A stretch of 64,000 bases of DNA from Maribacter polysaccharolyticus (GTDB taxonomy: Bacteria; Bacteroidota; Bacteroidia; Flavobacteriales; Flavobacteriaceae): assembly GCF_028882255.1 (NCBI RefSeq), contig NZ_JARBUY010000004.1:446328-510327 (forward strand), written 5' to 3'. A model generated the notes under the pieces. That model was not told the origin of the DNA, made no database searches, and was given only the letters and a program-made list of their open reading frames with translations. Position 1 is the stretch's first letter. Each line of letters begins with the position of its first letter. Below are positions 17,986 through 27,157 of this stretch, one piece after another. The translations under genes were made by a program, and so were the position numbers.

Positions 17986-19833
17986 CTATTCGACCGTAAC
18001 GGATTTCGCTAGATTTCTGGGTTGATCTACATTACAACCCCGCATTACCGCGATATGATAAGATAACAACTGTAAAGGAATGGTCGTTAACAATGGTGTT
18101 AAGCTCTCGAAGGTTTCAGGGACCTCGATGATATGGTCTGCCAACTCGGTTACCTGCGTATCGCCCTCGGTCACGATGGCAATGATCTTACCCTTTCGAG
18201 ATTTTATTTCTTGGATATTACTCACTACTTTCTCATAATGTCCCTTCTTGGTCGCAATAACAATGACCGGCATCTGTTCGTCTATCAAGGCTATCGGGCC
18301 GTGTTTCATTTCCGCCGCAGGATACCCTTCGGCATGGATATAACTGATTTCCTTTAATTTCAAGGCCCCTTCCAAGGCAACGGGGAAATTATATCCCCTA
18401 CCTAAATACAGGCAATTGGGAGAATCTTTATAGACATCGGCGATAATCTCAACAAGTGGATTGGACCCCAGGGCTTTTTCCACTTTGGCAGGAATTGTTT
18501 CCAACTCGGTCAAAAACCCTTGGAATTGCTCAGTCGAAAGCACTCCTTTTTCTTTGGCCAACTTAAGGGCCAGTAACGTTAAAACCGTTATCTGTGTCGT
18601 AAATGCCTTTGTAGAGGCAACCCCGATTTCCGGTCCGGCATGCGTATAGGCCCCTGCATGGGTTTCCCTGGCAATAGAGGACCCAACGACATTACAGACA
18701 CCGAACACAAAGGCCCCATTTTCCTTGGCCAATTTTATAGCGGCCAACGTATCTGCGGTTTCCCCTGACTGGGATATCGCGATCAATACATCCTTATCGG
18801 TAATGATCGGGTTCCTATACCTGAATTCCGAGGCATATTCAACTTCCACGGGAATACGGGCCAAATCCTCAAAAATATATTCCGCCACTAAACCCGCATG
18901 CCATGAAGTACCGCAAGCCACGATAATAACCCTATTGGCATTCATGAATTTTTCCAGATTTTCGTCAACACCGGACATCTTGATCAACCTTTCTTCAACC
19001 TTTAAACGGCCTCTATAGGTATCCATGATCGCCCTAGGCTGCTCATAGATCTCCTTTAACATAAAATGCTCGTATCCTCCTTTCTCAATTTCCTCCAAAT
19101 TCATCTGGAGTTCCAAAATATGGGGATAGGCTATGGCATCATCCTTAATTTTCCTTAACTTGATTTCTTTCCCTAGGCGTATGATCGCCATTTCCTCATC
19201 TTTCAAATAAATGGCATTATTCGTGAATTCGATGAATGGAGAGGCATCGGAAGCAATGAAATACTCGTTCTCACCAATTCCTATGGCCAACGGACTACCT
19301 AGTTTAGCCACGACGATTTCATCCGGTTTTTTCTTGTCAAAAACGGCAATGGAATAAGCTCCTACGACCTGGTTAAGGGCAATTTGAACCGCCTTGCCCA
19401 GTTTTTCGTTTTGGGCCTTCTGTACCTCCTCGATAAGATTGACCAAAACTTCGGTATCCGTATCCGAGGTAAAAACATAGCCCCTATTGATCAGTTCCTT
19501 TCGTATGGATTCATAATTCTCAATTATCCCGTTATGGATGATGACCAGATCCCCTGAATTGGAATAGTGTGGGTGCGAATTGACATCATTGGGTACCCCA
19601 TGGGTCGCCCATCGGGTATGACCAAGGCCCAAAGTACCTTCCAATGGAATTGATTCGGTGGATTTTTTCACTAAGTCCTCAACCTTCCCCTTTGTCTTGG
19701 AAAGATTGATCCCCTTTCCGTCGAACAGGGCTATACCGGCACTGTCATAACCCCGGTATTCCAATCGTTGAAGTCCTTTAACAATAATCGGATATGCATC
19801 CCTATGTCCTATATAACCCACAATTCCACACAT
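17986..19833 (-). CDS. glmS: Glutamine-fructose-6-phosphate aminotransferase (isomerising)
   Basis: GlmS makes glucosamine-6-phosphate from fructose-6-phosphate and glutamine, the first step to UDP-GlcNAc for peptidoglycan and lipopolysaccharide. I chose the start at 19833 because Cys2 (MCGIVGYIGH) must be the N-terminal nucleophile after Met removal; the frame is open for 76 further codons upstream but that part has no homology. The protein is then 615 residues, as usual. The glutaminase domain is residues 1 to about 230 (GHTRWATHG, SNSGDLVIIHNGIIENY). Two SIS domains follow (VACGTSWHAGL, ISQSGETADT, STKAFTTQ, and EMKHGPIALID), and the end is the conserved NLAKSVTVE. Confidence 0.97.
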   Translation of the reverse strand: MCGIVGYIGHRDAYPIIVKGLQRLEYRGYDSAGIALFDGKGINLSKTKGKVEDLVKKSTESIPLEGTLGLGHTRWATHGVPNDVNSHPHYSNSGDLVIIHNGIIENYESIRKELINRGYVFTSDTDTEVLVNLIEEVQKAQNEKLGKAVQIALNQVVGAYSIAVFDKKKPDEIVVAKLGSPLAIGIGENEYFIASDASPFIEFTNNAIYLKDEEMAIIRLGKEIKLRKIKDDAIAYPHILELQMNLEEIEKGGYEHFMLKEIYEQPRAIMDTYRGRLKVEERLIKMSGVDENLEKFMNANRVIIVACGTSWHAGLVAEYIFEDLARIPVEVEYASEFRYRNPIITDKDVLIAISQSGETADTLAAIKLAKENGAFVFGVCNVVGSSIARETHAGAYTHAGPEIGVASTKAFTTQITVLTLLALKLAKEKGVLSTEQFQGFLTELETIPAKVEKALGSNPLVEIIADVYKDSPNCLYLGRGYNFPVALEGALKLKEISYIHAEGYPAAEMKHGPIALIDEQMPVIVIATKKGHYEKVVSNIQEIKSRKGKIIAIVTEGDTQVTELADHIIEVPETFESLTPLLTTIPLQLLSYHIAVMRGCNVDQPRNLAKSVTVE

Positions 19834-20241
19834 AACTTTATATTTAAAAAATTGCTTTTGAATGAAGTAATACAAATATATCCTTAAGTAGGATAAGTCG
19901 CTACTAAGATAGATATAAAACGATAAAAATCTGTAAGTTGTATATTTTAACCTCTTAATATCATGCCATGATCCGTATCCAAGGGAAGTAGCATTCCCAT
20001 CCTTTTGAAGTCGTTTTTCAGAAAAACGTCCCAAGTTGATGAACACCGATAAATGGGCCATTTCCGCCCTGATTTGTTGGGGATAGCAAATACTTTAAGC
20101 CCGATTTATTGTTCTGAAACGACCTGTACACAAACCATGCACGGCCCAATGGTCGCTATACGATTTTCCCAGAAATCCACGACAAGACACTTTAGCCCCT
20201 TGATCTTGGAGCATTCAAATTACCTAAAAACCGATTGTAGT
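19834..20241. other. 408-base gene-free stretch between glmS and the glycogen-synthase-like gene
   Basis: Apart from the glmS promoter box I see no gene here. An open minus-strand frame continues upstream of glmS but has no coding look. At 19965-19979 there is GCCATGATCCGTATC, which differs by one base from one arm of the glmS terminator (17938-17952). Many Flavobacteriaceae carry a DUF4270 lipoprotein gene at this place; I find no trace of its coding sequence. Confidence 0.5.
19873..19880 (-). promoter_or_regulatory. Bacteroidota -7 box upstream of glmS
   Basis: TATATTTG on the minus strand matches TAnnTTTG exactly and lies 40 bases before the glmS start codon at 19833. This supports the short start. 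The -33 element is not clear. Confidence 0.5.
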
Positions 20242-21051
20242 TTATTCCAGGACTTCCGTATTATAGAACTTGGCATACGCTTCCTCAAAACCTTGTAAAG
20301 GAACATAAGACAAAACGGGTTTTTCAAGGCTGGAAATGTAATTTTCCAGTTCTTCGGGTATTTCCTCCGCAGCCAAAATAATGGCATCGGAATAATCCAC
20401 GGCCACTTTCAACAAATTATTGTAATTGGGGGTTTCAAGGGCACTTATACTTTCTTCGGGTACCCCATCAAAAGCGATCTTATGGATCATATCCTTATCC
20501 AATTCGCCTTCAAAACCTTGCCCATAGACCGAGGTGACGATCTTACTGTCCCCGAACAAGGGCTCATCGGCATAGTATTTTTTCAAATACAAGGGCAAAA
20601 GGGAAGCCATCCAACCATGTACATGGATGATATCGGGTGACCAGTTTAATTTTTTAACGGTTTCGACAACCCCTTTCGCAAAGAAAATGGCCCTTTGGTC
20701 ATTGTCCTCGAAAAGATTGCCTTCCGTATCGGTAAAGGTTGCCTTTCTTTTAAAATACTCTTCATTATCGATAAAGTAAACCTGTATACGCTCTTTTGGA
20801 ATGGAAGCTACTTTGATGATCAAAGGCATGTCCATATCGTTAATGACAAGGTTCATCCCCGACAGTCGGATCACCTCATGCAGTTGATGCCTGCGTTCAT
20901 TGATGTTCCCATATCGAGGCATGAATATCCTTATTTGGCCACCATTGCTGTTGACCATCCTAGGGGTTTCGTATGACATTAAGGAAACTTCGTTCTCTGG
21001 AAGGTAGGGGACTAATTCTGAAGATACAAACAATATCTTTTTACCATTCAT
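20242..21051 (-). CDS. Glycogen/starch synthase-like protein, catalytic N-domain only
   Basis: At 269 residues this matches only the N-terminal Rossmann half of a GT5 glycogen synthase (KKILFVSSELVPYLPENEVS, later SPDIIHVHGWMASLLPLYLK at about residue 140). The ADP-glucose-binding K-x-G-G loop that should follow the SELVPY strand is absent, replaced by an unrelated stretch up to NSNGGQIRIFMPRYG. The whole C-terminal GT-B domain is missing too. It is therefore unlikely to be an active synthase. Short proteins of this type are common next to panC in Flavobacteriia. It is divergent from panC with two facing promoter boxes. Confidence 0.8.
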   Translation of the reverse strand: MNGKKILFVSSELVPYLPENEVSLMSYETPRMVNSNGGQIRIFMPRYGNINERRHQLHEVIRLSGMNLVINDMDMPLIIKVASIPKERIQVYFIDNEEYFKRKATFTDTEGNLFEDNDQRAIFFAKGVVETVKKLNWSPDIIHVHGWMASLLPLYLKKYYADEPLFGDSKIVTSVYGQGFEGELDKDMIHKIAFDGVPEESISALETPNYNNLLKVAVDYSDAIILAAEEIPEELENYISSLEKPVLSYVPLQGFEEAYAKFYNTEVLE

Positions 21052-21087
21052 AAAAGCAATATTTTATTTATCTTGAAAAGATTGATG

Positions 21088-21134
21088 CAAAATTACAAAA
21101 ATTATGCAGATTACCAGTATTTATAGTAATTTTG
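21088..21134. promoter_or_regulatory. Divergent promoter pair for the glycogen-synthase-like gene and panC
   Basis: Two TAATTTTG boxes (TAnnTTTG consensus) face away from each other: minus strand at 21088-21095, plus strand at 21127-21134. The plus box is 22 bases before the panC ATG, the minus box 37 bases before the other ATG. The 31 bases between them leave room for overlapping control. -33 elements are weak. Confidence 0.55.
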
Positions 21135-21155
21135 CTCCCTTTTTAAACCAAAGCT

Positions 21156-22001
21156 ATGTTGCTGATCGATACCAGAAAAGAATTAAGAAATCATCTTTCG
21201 TCCTTGAAAAAAAACGAAAGTTTAGGGCTTGTTCCTACTATGGGGGCCCTACATATAGGTCATGCAGCCTTGGTCAAAAGAGCGGTTCAAGAGAATTCGG
21301 TGGTCGTGGTGAGTATTTTTGTAAACCCTACCCAATTCAACAACCCTGAGGACCTTGAGAACTACCCACAGACCATGGTGGCCGATTTAAAGGTTCTTGA
21401 AAAAATCGCAAAACACATCATCGTATTCGCGCCGACCGTTAAAGAGATGTATGCGGAGAAGGTAGCTTCGACGACTTATGATTTTGATGGTTTGGACAAA
21501 GTGATGGAAGGCGCTTTTAGGGAAGGGCATTTTGATGGTGTAGGTACCATTGTCGAAGCACTTTTGAATTTGGTCGAACCCACTAGGGCCTATTTTGGCG
21601 AAAAAGACTATCAACAACTCCAGATCATTCGGAAGTTAACCCAGATCAGGAACATCCCTGTAGAAATCGTTGGCTGCCCCATTGTAAGGGAAGCTAACGG
21701 ACTTGCGTTCAGTTCGCGAAACGAAAGGTTATCGAAAAACAATAGGGAGGAGGCCGCTTTCATTTACAAAACCCTTAAGACTGCCAAAGAGAAATTTGGC
21801 ACGGAAAGTGCTACTGATATTATGGACTGGGTAACCGAACAATTCGAAGCGAACCCCTATCTGGAACTCGAATATATACAGATTGCCCAAGCGGATACAT
21901 TAGAACCGATTGTAACGAAAGAAAATAACAAAAAATACAGGGCGTTTATAGCTGTTTATGCTGAAGGTATACGACTCATAGATAACTTAGCGCTTAATTA
22001 A
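21156..22001 (+). CDS. panC: Pantoate-beta-alanine ligase
   Basis: PanC joins pantoate and beta-alanine with ATP, the last step to pantothenate (vitamin B5, precursor of CoA). The 281-residue protein has the nucleotidyltransferase motifs [14 protein letters not shown] (about residue 28, HIGH type), SIFVNPTQF, the active-site block [11 protein letters not shown] (about 148), [17 protein letters not shown] (about 175) with the KMSKS-like SSRN, and a C-terminal dimer part. It is followed 13 bases later by panD, which supplies its beta-alanine. Confidence 0.97.
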   Translation: MLLIDTRKELRNHLSSLKKNESLGLVPTMGALHIGHAALVKRAVQENSVVVVSIFVNPTQFNNPEDLENYPQTMVADLKVLEKIAKHIIVFAPTVKEMYAEKVASTTYDFDGLDKVMEGAFREGHFDGVGTIVEALLNLVEPTRAYFGEKDYQQLQIIRKLTQIRNIPVEIVGCPIVREANGLAFSSRNERLSKNNREEAAFIYKTLKTAKEKFGTESATDIMDWVTEQFEANPYLELEYIQIAQADTLEPIVTKENNKKYRAFIAVYAEGIRLIDNLALN

Positions 22002-22014
22002 TTACCTTTGTACC

Positions 22015-22365
22015 ATGCAAATAGAAGTTGTAAAATCTAAAATACACCGGATTAAAGTTACCGGTGCGGATCTAAACTATATTGGTAGTATTACCATAGA
22101 TGAGGATTTGATGGAGGCTGCAAACATTATCCAAGGAGAGAAAGTGCAGATCGTGAACAATAACAATGGTGAACGATTGGAAACCTATGTTATTCCAGGA
22201 CCAAGGGGCAGTGGCGAACTTACCCTGAATGGTGCCGCGGCCCGTAAAGTGGCCGTTGGGGACGTGTTGATCTTGATCACCTATGCAAGAATGGATATCG
22301 AAGAGGCTAAAAAATTCAAGCCGGCCTTGGTATTCCCAAACGAGGTGACGAACCTGTTAAATTGA
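22015..22365 (+). CDS. panD: Aspartate 1-decarboxylase proenzyme
   Basis: PanD makes beta-alanine from aspartate. It is a pyruvoyl enzyme formed by self-cleavage between Gly24 and Ser25, and the site is visible as YIGSITID. The length of 116 residues, the [14 protein letters not shown] block, the INGAA-type motif ([10 protein letters not shown]) and the end block are as expected. It lies just after panC, and the two form the pantothenate unit. The flippase-like gene starts 4 bases after its stop. Confidence 0.97.
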   Translation: MQIEVVKSKIHRIKVTGADLNYIGSITIDEDLMEAANIIQGEKVQIVNNNNGERLETYVIPGPRGSGELTLNGAAARKVAVGDVLILITYARMDIEEAKKFKPALVFPNEVTNLLN

Positions 22366-22369
22366 TTTT

Positions 22370-23335
22370 TTGACGGCAAACCTAAAAAAAAGCTTAAAAA
22401 CCATACTCCCAATCGCATTGGGAGTTTTTTTGGTTTGGTACTGGTACAATTCGACCTCCGAAACAGACAGGGAACAAATCATGTACCATATCAAAGAGGC
22501 CGATTTGTTTTGGGTGGGGCTTTCCGTACTTATGGGGATCATCGCCTATTTTGCACGTGCCATTCGCTGGAATTACCTCCTGAAACCGTTGGGGTACCAA
22601 CCAAAATTCAGCAATAACCTTTTGATTATCCTGGTTTCTTATTTTGCCAATCTGGGAATTCCAAGATCGGGTGAAATATTGCGGGCTACCGCTTTGACCA
22701 CTTACGAAGGTGTGCCTTTTGAAAAAGGATTCGGTACCATTGTCACCGAAAGGGTCATCGACCTGATCATGCTCCTGACCATTATCACCATTACCCTTTT
22801 TATGCAAACGGAGATCATCCTGGAATTTCTCCAGGACATGGGATTCGATTACAATAAAATACTCTTATTGATCGCGGCCGGCATCTTAGCCGCATTGTTC
22901 TTCTTCATCTTCATAAAAAGATCCTCCAACGGATTTGCGGTAAAAATCAAAATTTTCGTCAAAGGTCTGTTAGATGGGGTTTTGAGTATTTTCAAAATGA
23001 AGAACAAGTGGTCTTTCGTATTCTTTACCCTTCTCATCTGGGCCTGTTATATCGGTATGTTCGTAGTAATCAAAAATACGGTAGCCGAAACCGTTGACCT
23101 GACCATTGGCCAACTCTTGGTCGCCTTTGTGGCCGGGGCATTTGCAATTACCACCACAAACGGTGGCATAGGCCTGTACCCGATTGCCGTAAGTAAGGCC
23201 TTGGCCATTTTCGGTATCTCCAAGGTTTCCGGTGATGCCTTCGGATGGATCATGTGGATTTCACAAACGGTAATAGTCGTGGCATTCGGGGCAATATCTT
23301 TTCTGGTATTACCGTTAATGAACAGAAACCGGTAA
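22370..23335 (+). CDS. Flippase-like integral membrane protein (LPG synthase TM / UPF0104 family)
   Basis: The 321-residue protein has seven or eight membrane segments, the first at about residues 9-26 (LKTILPIALGVFLVWYWY). The family block NLGIPRSGEILRATALTTYEGVPFEKGFGTIVTERVIDL (in part at about residues 95-133) is the conserved loop of the lysylphosphatidylglycerol synthase TM/flippase family, and GLYPIAVSKAL is in the last third. Its TTG start, 4 bases past the panD stop, is used because no ATG exists before the first TM. The substrate is not known. It probably moves or presents a lipid. Confidence 0.88.
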   Translation: MTANLKKSLKTILPIALGVFLVWYWYNSTSETDREQIMYHIKEADLFWVGLSVLMGIIAYFARAIRWNYLLKPLGYQPKFSNNLLIILVSYFANLGIPRSGEILRATALTTYEGVPFEKGFGTIVTERVIDLIMLLTIITITLFMQTEIILEFLQDMGFDYNKILLLIAAGILAALFFFIFIKRSSNGFAVKIKIFVKGLLDGVLSIFKMKNKWSFVFFTLLIWACYIGMFVVIKNTVAETVDLTIGQLLVAFVAGAFAITTTNGGIGLYPIAVSKALAIFGISKVSGDAFGWIMWISQTVIVVAFGAISFLVLPLMNRNR

Positions 23336-23362
23336 CATTACCCGTTACCCAAAAGCTGTTTT

Positions 23363-24505
23363 ATGCGACGATTACTCCTACTGTATACCTTCCTTTTGTG
23401 CTTTGGCCTCAATGCCCAAGTCACCAAAGAGATTTTCGAATCCTTTAAACTCCAGGAAAGAAGGGATGTAAGTTATTATTTTCCTGAGGAATACAACGAG
23501 GAAAATAAACACCCCCTTATTGTCGTCCTTGATGCCGACTATCTTTTTGAACAGGTGGTCGCCACCGCCAAATACTACAGCAAATTCCATGGTATGCCCG
23601 AGTGTATTGTCGTAGGTGTCCATCAAAGTAAGGAAGGTATCCGATACGACGATTGTGCTTTTGACCCGGAAACCGGCCTGCCCGAAGATAAGGGAAGCAA
23701 ATTTTTTGAATTCTTGGGTATGGAGATCATTCCCTATCTCGATTTAAATTATAACACGGCACCTTTTAAAATGATCGTGGGCTATGATATTACGGCGAAT
23801 TACGAAAATTATTGGTTATTCAAAGATCGTTCATTGTTCAATGCCTATATCAACATATCCCCAACTTTGGCCCCGGATATGGAAACAAATATACCCTCGC
23901 GATTACAGGCATTAGATCAGCAAATCTTTTATCAACTGATCTTGGAAGGGGAAAAAAACAAATATACCCAACGCATTCTTGCCATGGACAATGCCATAAA
24001 GGCCATTGACAAAGAAACCCTGCATTACTATTTTGATACGTATCCAAGTGCCGATCATTTATCGGTTGTCACCTATGGTATCGGTAAAGCGTTTGATAAT
24101 ATCTTCGGAATGTTCAAACCCATCAGCCCAAAAGAATACAAGACCAAGATATTGACCTCCGACGAACCGGTGTACAACTATCTGGAAAATAAATATACCA
24201 ACATAGAAAGTCTGTTCGGCATCAAAAAACCGGTAGACCTCAACGACATCATGGCCATCTATGCCGGTTCACGGAAAAAGGAGGATTATGAATCCCTCAA
24301 ACCTTTATCCGACCTGTGTAAGGCCGAATTTCCCGATACCATGTTGGGATTTTATTTTGAAGGGGAATATTACGAGCAATTGGGGGAGCCCAAAAAAGCA
24401 CTTCGTACCTTTGAAAAGGCCTTTGGAATGGATGAAATCGATTTTCTCACCAAGGAAATGGCCCTTGAAAAGATCGATGCGCTAAAGGCTGATTTCGGCT
24501 ATTGA
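23363..24505 (+). CDS. Secreted esterase-fold protein lacking the nucleophile serine
   Basis: The 380-residue protein has a signal peptide (MRRLLLLYTFLLCFGLNAQ) and an alpha/beta-hydrolase fold of the Esterase_D (PF00756) type: HPLIVVLDADYLFE, CIVVGVHQSKEGIRYDDCAF, and FNAYINISPTL. The nucleophile elbow, normally G-H-S-x-G-G, reads GYDITANYE, so serine is replaced by Asp142. A TPR-like helical tail follows from about residue 300 (LGFYFEGEYYEQLGEPKKAL). The family is usual at this place between the flippase and radA genes. The sequence argues for a non-hydrolytic role. Confidence 0.8.
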   Translation: MRRLLLLYTFLLCFGLNAQVTKEIFESFKLQERRDVSYYFPEEYNEENKHPLIVVLDADYLFEQVVATAKYYSKFHGMPECIVVGVHQSKEGIRYDDCAFDPETGLPEDKGSKFFEFLGMEIIPYLDLNYNTAPFKMIVGYDITANYENYWLFKDRSLFNAYINISPTLAPDMETNIPSRLQALDQQIFYQLILEGEKNKYTQRILAMDNAIKAIDKETLHYYFDTYPSADHLSVVTYGIGKAFDNIFGMFKPISPKEYKTKILTSDEPVYNYLENKYTNIESLFGIKKPVDLNDIMAIYAGSRKKEDYESLKPLSDLCKAEFPDTMLGFYFEGEYYEQLGEPKKALRTFEKAFGMDEIDFLTKEMALEKIDALKADFGY

Positions 24506-24554
24506 AATAGGTCGGGAAAAAGTACAAAGACCCCATTTTTTTAAAAGTTTGCTT

Positions 24555-24562
24555 TATCTTTA
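24555..24562 (+). promoter_or_regulatory. Promoter upstream of radA
   Basis: TATCTTTA (one mismatch to TAnnTTTG) lies 21 bases before the radA ATG, with a T run at about 24532-24541 at the distance expected for the -33 element. Confidence 0.45.
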
Positions 24563-24583
24563 GCCAGAACCAAAAAAAAGGTA

Positions 24584-25945
24584 ATGGCCAAAACCAAAAC
24601 AGCATTTTTCTGTCAAAACTGCGGTACCCAATATGCTAAATGGGTAGGACAATGTTCTGCTTGCAAGGAATGGAACACCGTTGTTGAGGAAGTAGTTCAA
24701 AAAGAAGACAAAAAGAGCTGGAAATTACCTTCCGGAACATCAAAAAAAATAGCCAAACCTTTACGGATCAATGAAATAAGCACCGACAAAGAATTGAGGT
24801 TAAACACCTATGACCAGGAATTCAATCGGGTTTTAGGTGGCGGAATCGTTCCCGGATCATTGGTATTGTTGGGAGGGGAGCCAGGTGTCGGCAAAAGTAC
24901 GTTATTGCTACAGATCGCCTTAAAACTACCCTTCAAAACCTTGTATGTTTCTGGGGAGGAAAGCCAAAAACAAATCAAAATGCGGGCAGACCGTATTCTT
25001 CCCAGCAGTGAAAATTGCTATATCCTCACGGAAACGAAAACCCAGAATATCTTTAAACAAATCGAGGCCATGGAACCCGATATCGTGGTCATTGATTCCA
25101 TACAGACCTTGCATTCCGATTATATCGAATCCGCTGCGGGAAGCATTTCCCAAATAAAGGAATGTACCGCGGAACTCATCAAATTTGCCAAGGAAACCAA
25201 TACGCCGGTAATACTGATCGGGCACATCACAAAAGACGGATCCATAGCCGGACCTAAAATCCTGGAACACATGGTCGATACCGTGCTCCAATTCGAAGGG
25301 GACCGTAATTATGTTTACCGTATCCTTAGGGCACTGAAAAACCGGTTTGGATCTACTGCCGAACTTGGCATTTACGAAATGCAGGGCAGTGGATTACGGG
25401 AAGTGAACAATCCCTCCGAAATACTGATCTCTAAAAATGACGAAAGACTCAGTGGCACGGCCATCGCCTCGACCGTAGAAGGTATGCGTCCCTTAATGAT
25501 CGAAATACAAGCCTTGGTCAGTACCGCGGTTTACGGTACCCCACAGCGTTCCACTACGGGCTACAATGCCAAAAGATTGAATATGCTCCTTGCGGTACTC
25601 GAGAAACGTGCCGGCTTTAAATTGGGGGCCAAAGATGTCTTCTTGAATATTACAGGGGGCATATCGGTCGATGATCCGGCATTGGACCTCGCCGTTATCG
25701 CCGCCATTCTTTCCAGTAATTCCGATATTCCGATTGAAAAAGGGGTCTGTTTTGCGGCGGAAGTTGGCCTTGCCGGTGAAATCAGGCCCGTACAACGGGT
25801 AGAACGACGTATCCTCGAAGCTGAAAAATTAGGCTTCAATACCATTTATGTTTCCAAAAACAATAAAATAAGCCTAAAAAACGCTAAAATCAATATTGAG
25901 CTGGTCGCAAGAATCGAGGATGTCGTAAGTAGTCTATTCGACTAG
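24584..25945 (+). CDS. radA: DNA repair protein RadA
   Basis: RadA is a RecA-like, DnaB-type helicase that drives branch migration in recombination. The 453-residue protein has an N-terminal C4 zinc finger (C10-x2-C13, C24-x2-C27), the Walker A GGEPGVGKST at about residue 98, the Walker B strand IVVIDSIQTL at about 167, the RadA-specific KNRFGST at about 249, and a C-terminal Lon-protease-like domain (from about 330, KDVFLNITGGI and GLAGEIRPV). All key motifs are present. Confidence 0.97.
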   Translation: MAKTKTAFFCQNCGTQYAKWVGQCSACKEWNTVVEEVVQKEDKKSWKLPSGTSKKIAKPLRINEISTDKELRLNTYDQEFNRVLGGGIVPGSLVLLGGEPGVGKSTLLLQIALKLPFKTLYVSGEESQKQIKMRADRILPSSENCYILTETKTQNIFKQIEAMEPDIVVIDSIQTLHSDYIESAAGSISQIKECTAELIKFAKETNTPVILIGHITKDGSIAGPKILEHMVDTVLQFEGDRNYVYRILRALKNRFGSTAELGIYEMQGSGLREVNNPSEILISKNDERLSGTAIASTVEGMRPLMIEIQALVSTAVYGTPQRSTTGYNAKRLNMLLAVLEKRAGFKLGAKDVFLNITGGISVDDPALDLAVIAAILSSNSDIPIEKGVCFAAEVGLAGEIRPVQRVERRILEAEKLGFNTIYVSKNNKISLKNAKINIELVARIEDVVSSLFD

Positions 25946-26040
25946 CGCTTATCCCGCATGATCCTTGCAAAAACAAGGATGATCAAAATGACGACGATGA
26001 TCAGGACAAGCTGTCCGAAACCTATTTTCAAAAAATGCAT
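25942..26040 (-). CDS. 32-residue single-TM miniprotein
   Basis: The ORF MHFLKIGFGQLVLIIVVILI then ILVFARIMRDKR is a near-perfect single membrane helix with a short N-terminus and a basic end, a little like the first helix of TatA. It starts 9 bases after the stop of the aldo/keto reductase, in the same direction, and its stop overlaps the radA stop on the other strand. It is too short for usual gene finders. Expression is not proven; the composition argues against chance. Confidence 0.5.
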   Translation of the reverse strand: MHFLKIGFGQLVLIIVVILIILVFARIMRDKR

Positions 26041-26049
26041 AGTATGGTT

Positions 26050-27090
26050 TTAGGGTGATGGATTCGGTATTGTATCATGGATCTCTTCAATGCCTTTGAG
26101 AAGCACCTTGTCAAGGGCCACATCCACACTCCCTATGTTCTCTTTAAGCTGTGGTAAGGTAGACGCGCCAATAATGGTACTTGTCAGGAAAGGTCTTGAA
26201 TTAACGAACGCCAAGGCCATTTGTGCCAATGACAGCCCATGTTCCCGGGCAAGCTCAAAATATTTTTGAGTGGCCATCGAAGCATTTGCACTCCCATATC
26301 TATTATAATTCGGGAAAAGGGCCAATCTGGAATTATCAGGTAAGTTGCCCCCTAGGTATTTGCCGCTCAACACCCCGAAACCTAAAGGGGAATAAGCCAA
26401 TAAACCGATATTTTCCCGCATCGAAATCTCACTTAATCCCACCTCAAACAACCGGTTTAAAAGGTTATATGGATTTTGGACGGTAATCATTCTAGGAAGG
26501 TTCCGGTGTACTTTGCTTTCCTCTAAATACCGCATGGTACCCCAAGGCGTTTCATTTGATAGGCCCACCTTCCTTATTTTTCCCTCCTTGACCAAATCGC
26601 GCAATGTTTCCAAGACTTGATGGATATTATCTTCCCAAAAGTCACTGATTTCATGCCGGTACCCCCTTTGACCAAAATAATTGGTGCTACGTTCTGGCCA
26701 ATGTAGCTGATACAAGTCGATATAATCGGTCTGAAGACGTGCCAAACTCCCTTCGACCGCTTCTATTATCGATTCCCTCGAAAAGCCGGTTGTACGTATG
26801 AACTTCGAATAGTCCCCATTGCCAGCGATCTTGGAGGCCAGGACAATCCGATCCCGATTTTTATTCTTTTTGAACCAAGTGCCGATAATCCTTTCGGTTT
26901 GGCCCTGATAGTCGGGATGGGCCGGTATGGGATAAAGCTCTGCCGTATCAAAGAAATTAACGCCTTGATCAATGGCATAATCCATCTGTTCATGACCTTC
27001 GGCTTCTGTATTCTGATTACCCCAAGTCATGGTTCCGAGGCAAATTTTGCTTACTTTAATATCGGTATGCGGTAATGTGGTATAGATCAT
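26050..27090 (-). CDS. tas: Aldo/keto reductase, Tas type
   Basis: A 346-residue NADPH-dependent reductase closely following E. coli Tas in layout: LPHTDIKVSKICLGTMTWGNQ at the start (in parts), the catalytic tyrosine in DTAELYP (about residue 54), the lysine in VLASKIAGNG (about 84), and the histidine in YQLHWPERSTNYFG (about 128). LAYSPLGFGVLSGKYL (about 235) and STIIGASTLPQLKEN (about 310) are NADP-binding blocks. The (beta/alpha)8 barrel is complete. Substrate is unknown. It follows xth by 67 bases and precedes the miniprotein. Confidence 0.9.
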   Translation of the reverse strand: MIYTTLPHTDIKVSKICLGTMTWGNQNTEAEGHEQMDYAIDQGVNFFDTAELYPIPAHPDYQGQTERIIGTWFKKNKNRDRIVLASKIAGNGDYSKFIRTTGFSRESIIEAVEGSLARLQTDYIDLYQLHWPERSTNYFGQRGYRHEISDFWEDNIHQVLETLRDLVKEGKIRKVGLSNETPWGTMRYLEESKVHRNLPRMITVQNPYNLLNRLFEVGLSEISMRENIGLLAYSPLGFGVLSGKYLGGNLPDNSRLALFPNYNRYGSANASMATQKYFELAREHGLSLAQMALAFVNSRPFLTSTIIGASTLPQLKENIGSVDVALDKVLLKGIEEIHDTIPNPSP

Positions 27091-27157
27091 TTAAAATATT
27101 TCTTCCCTTATTCCTAAACTCCTTTTATGTTTTTCCGGAATGGTTTCTTGACCGGTT

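Noticed and set aside
19834-20061. 76-codon N-terminal extension of glmS
   Set aside because: Cys2 of the short form must be the N-terminal nucleophile, and a TATATTTG promoter box lies inside the extension.
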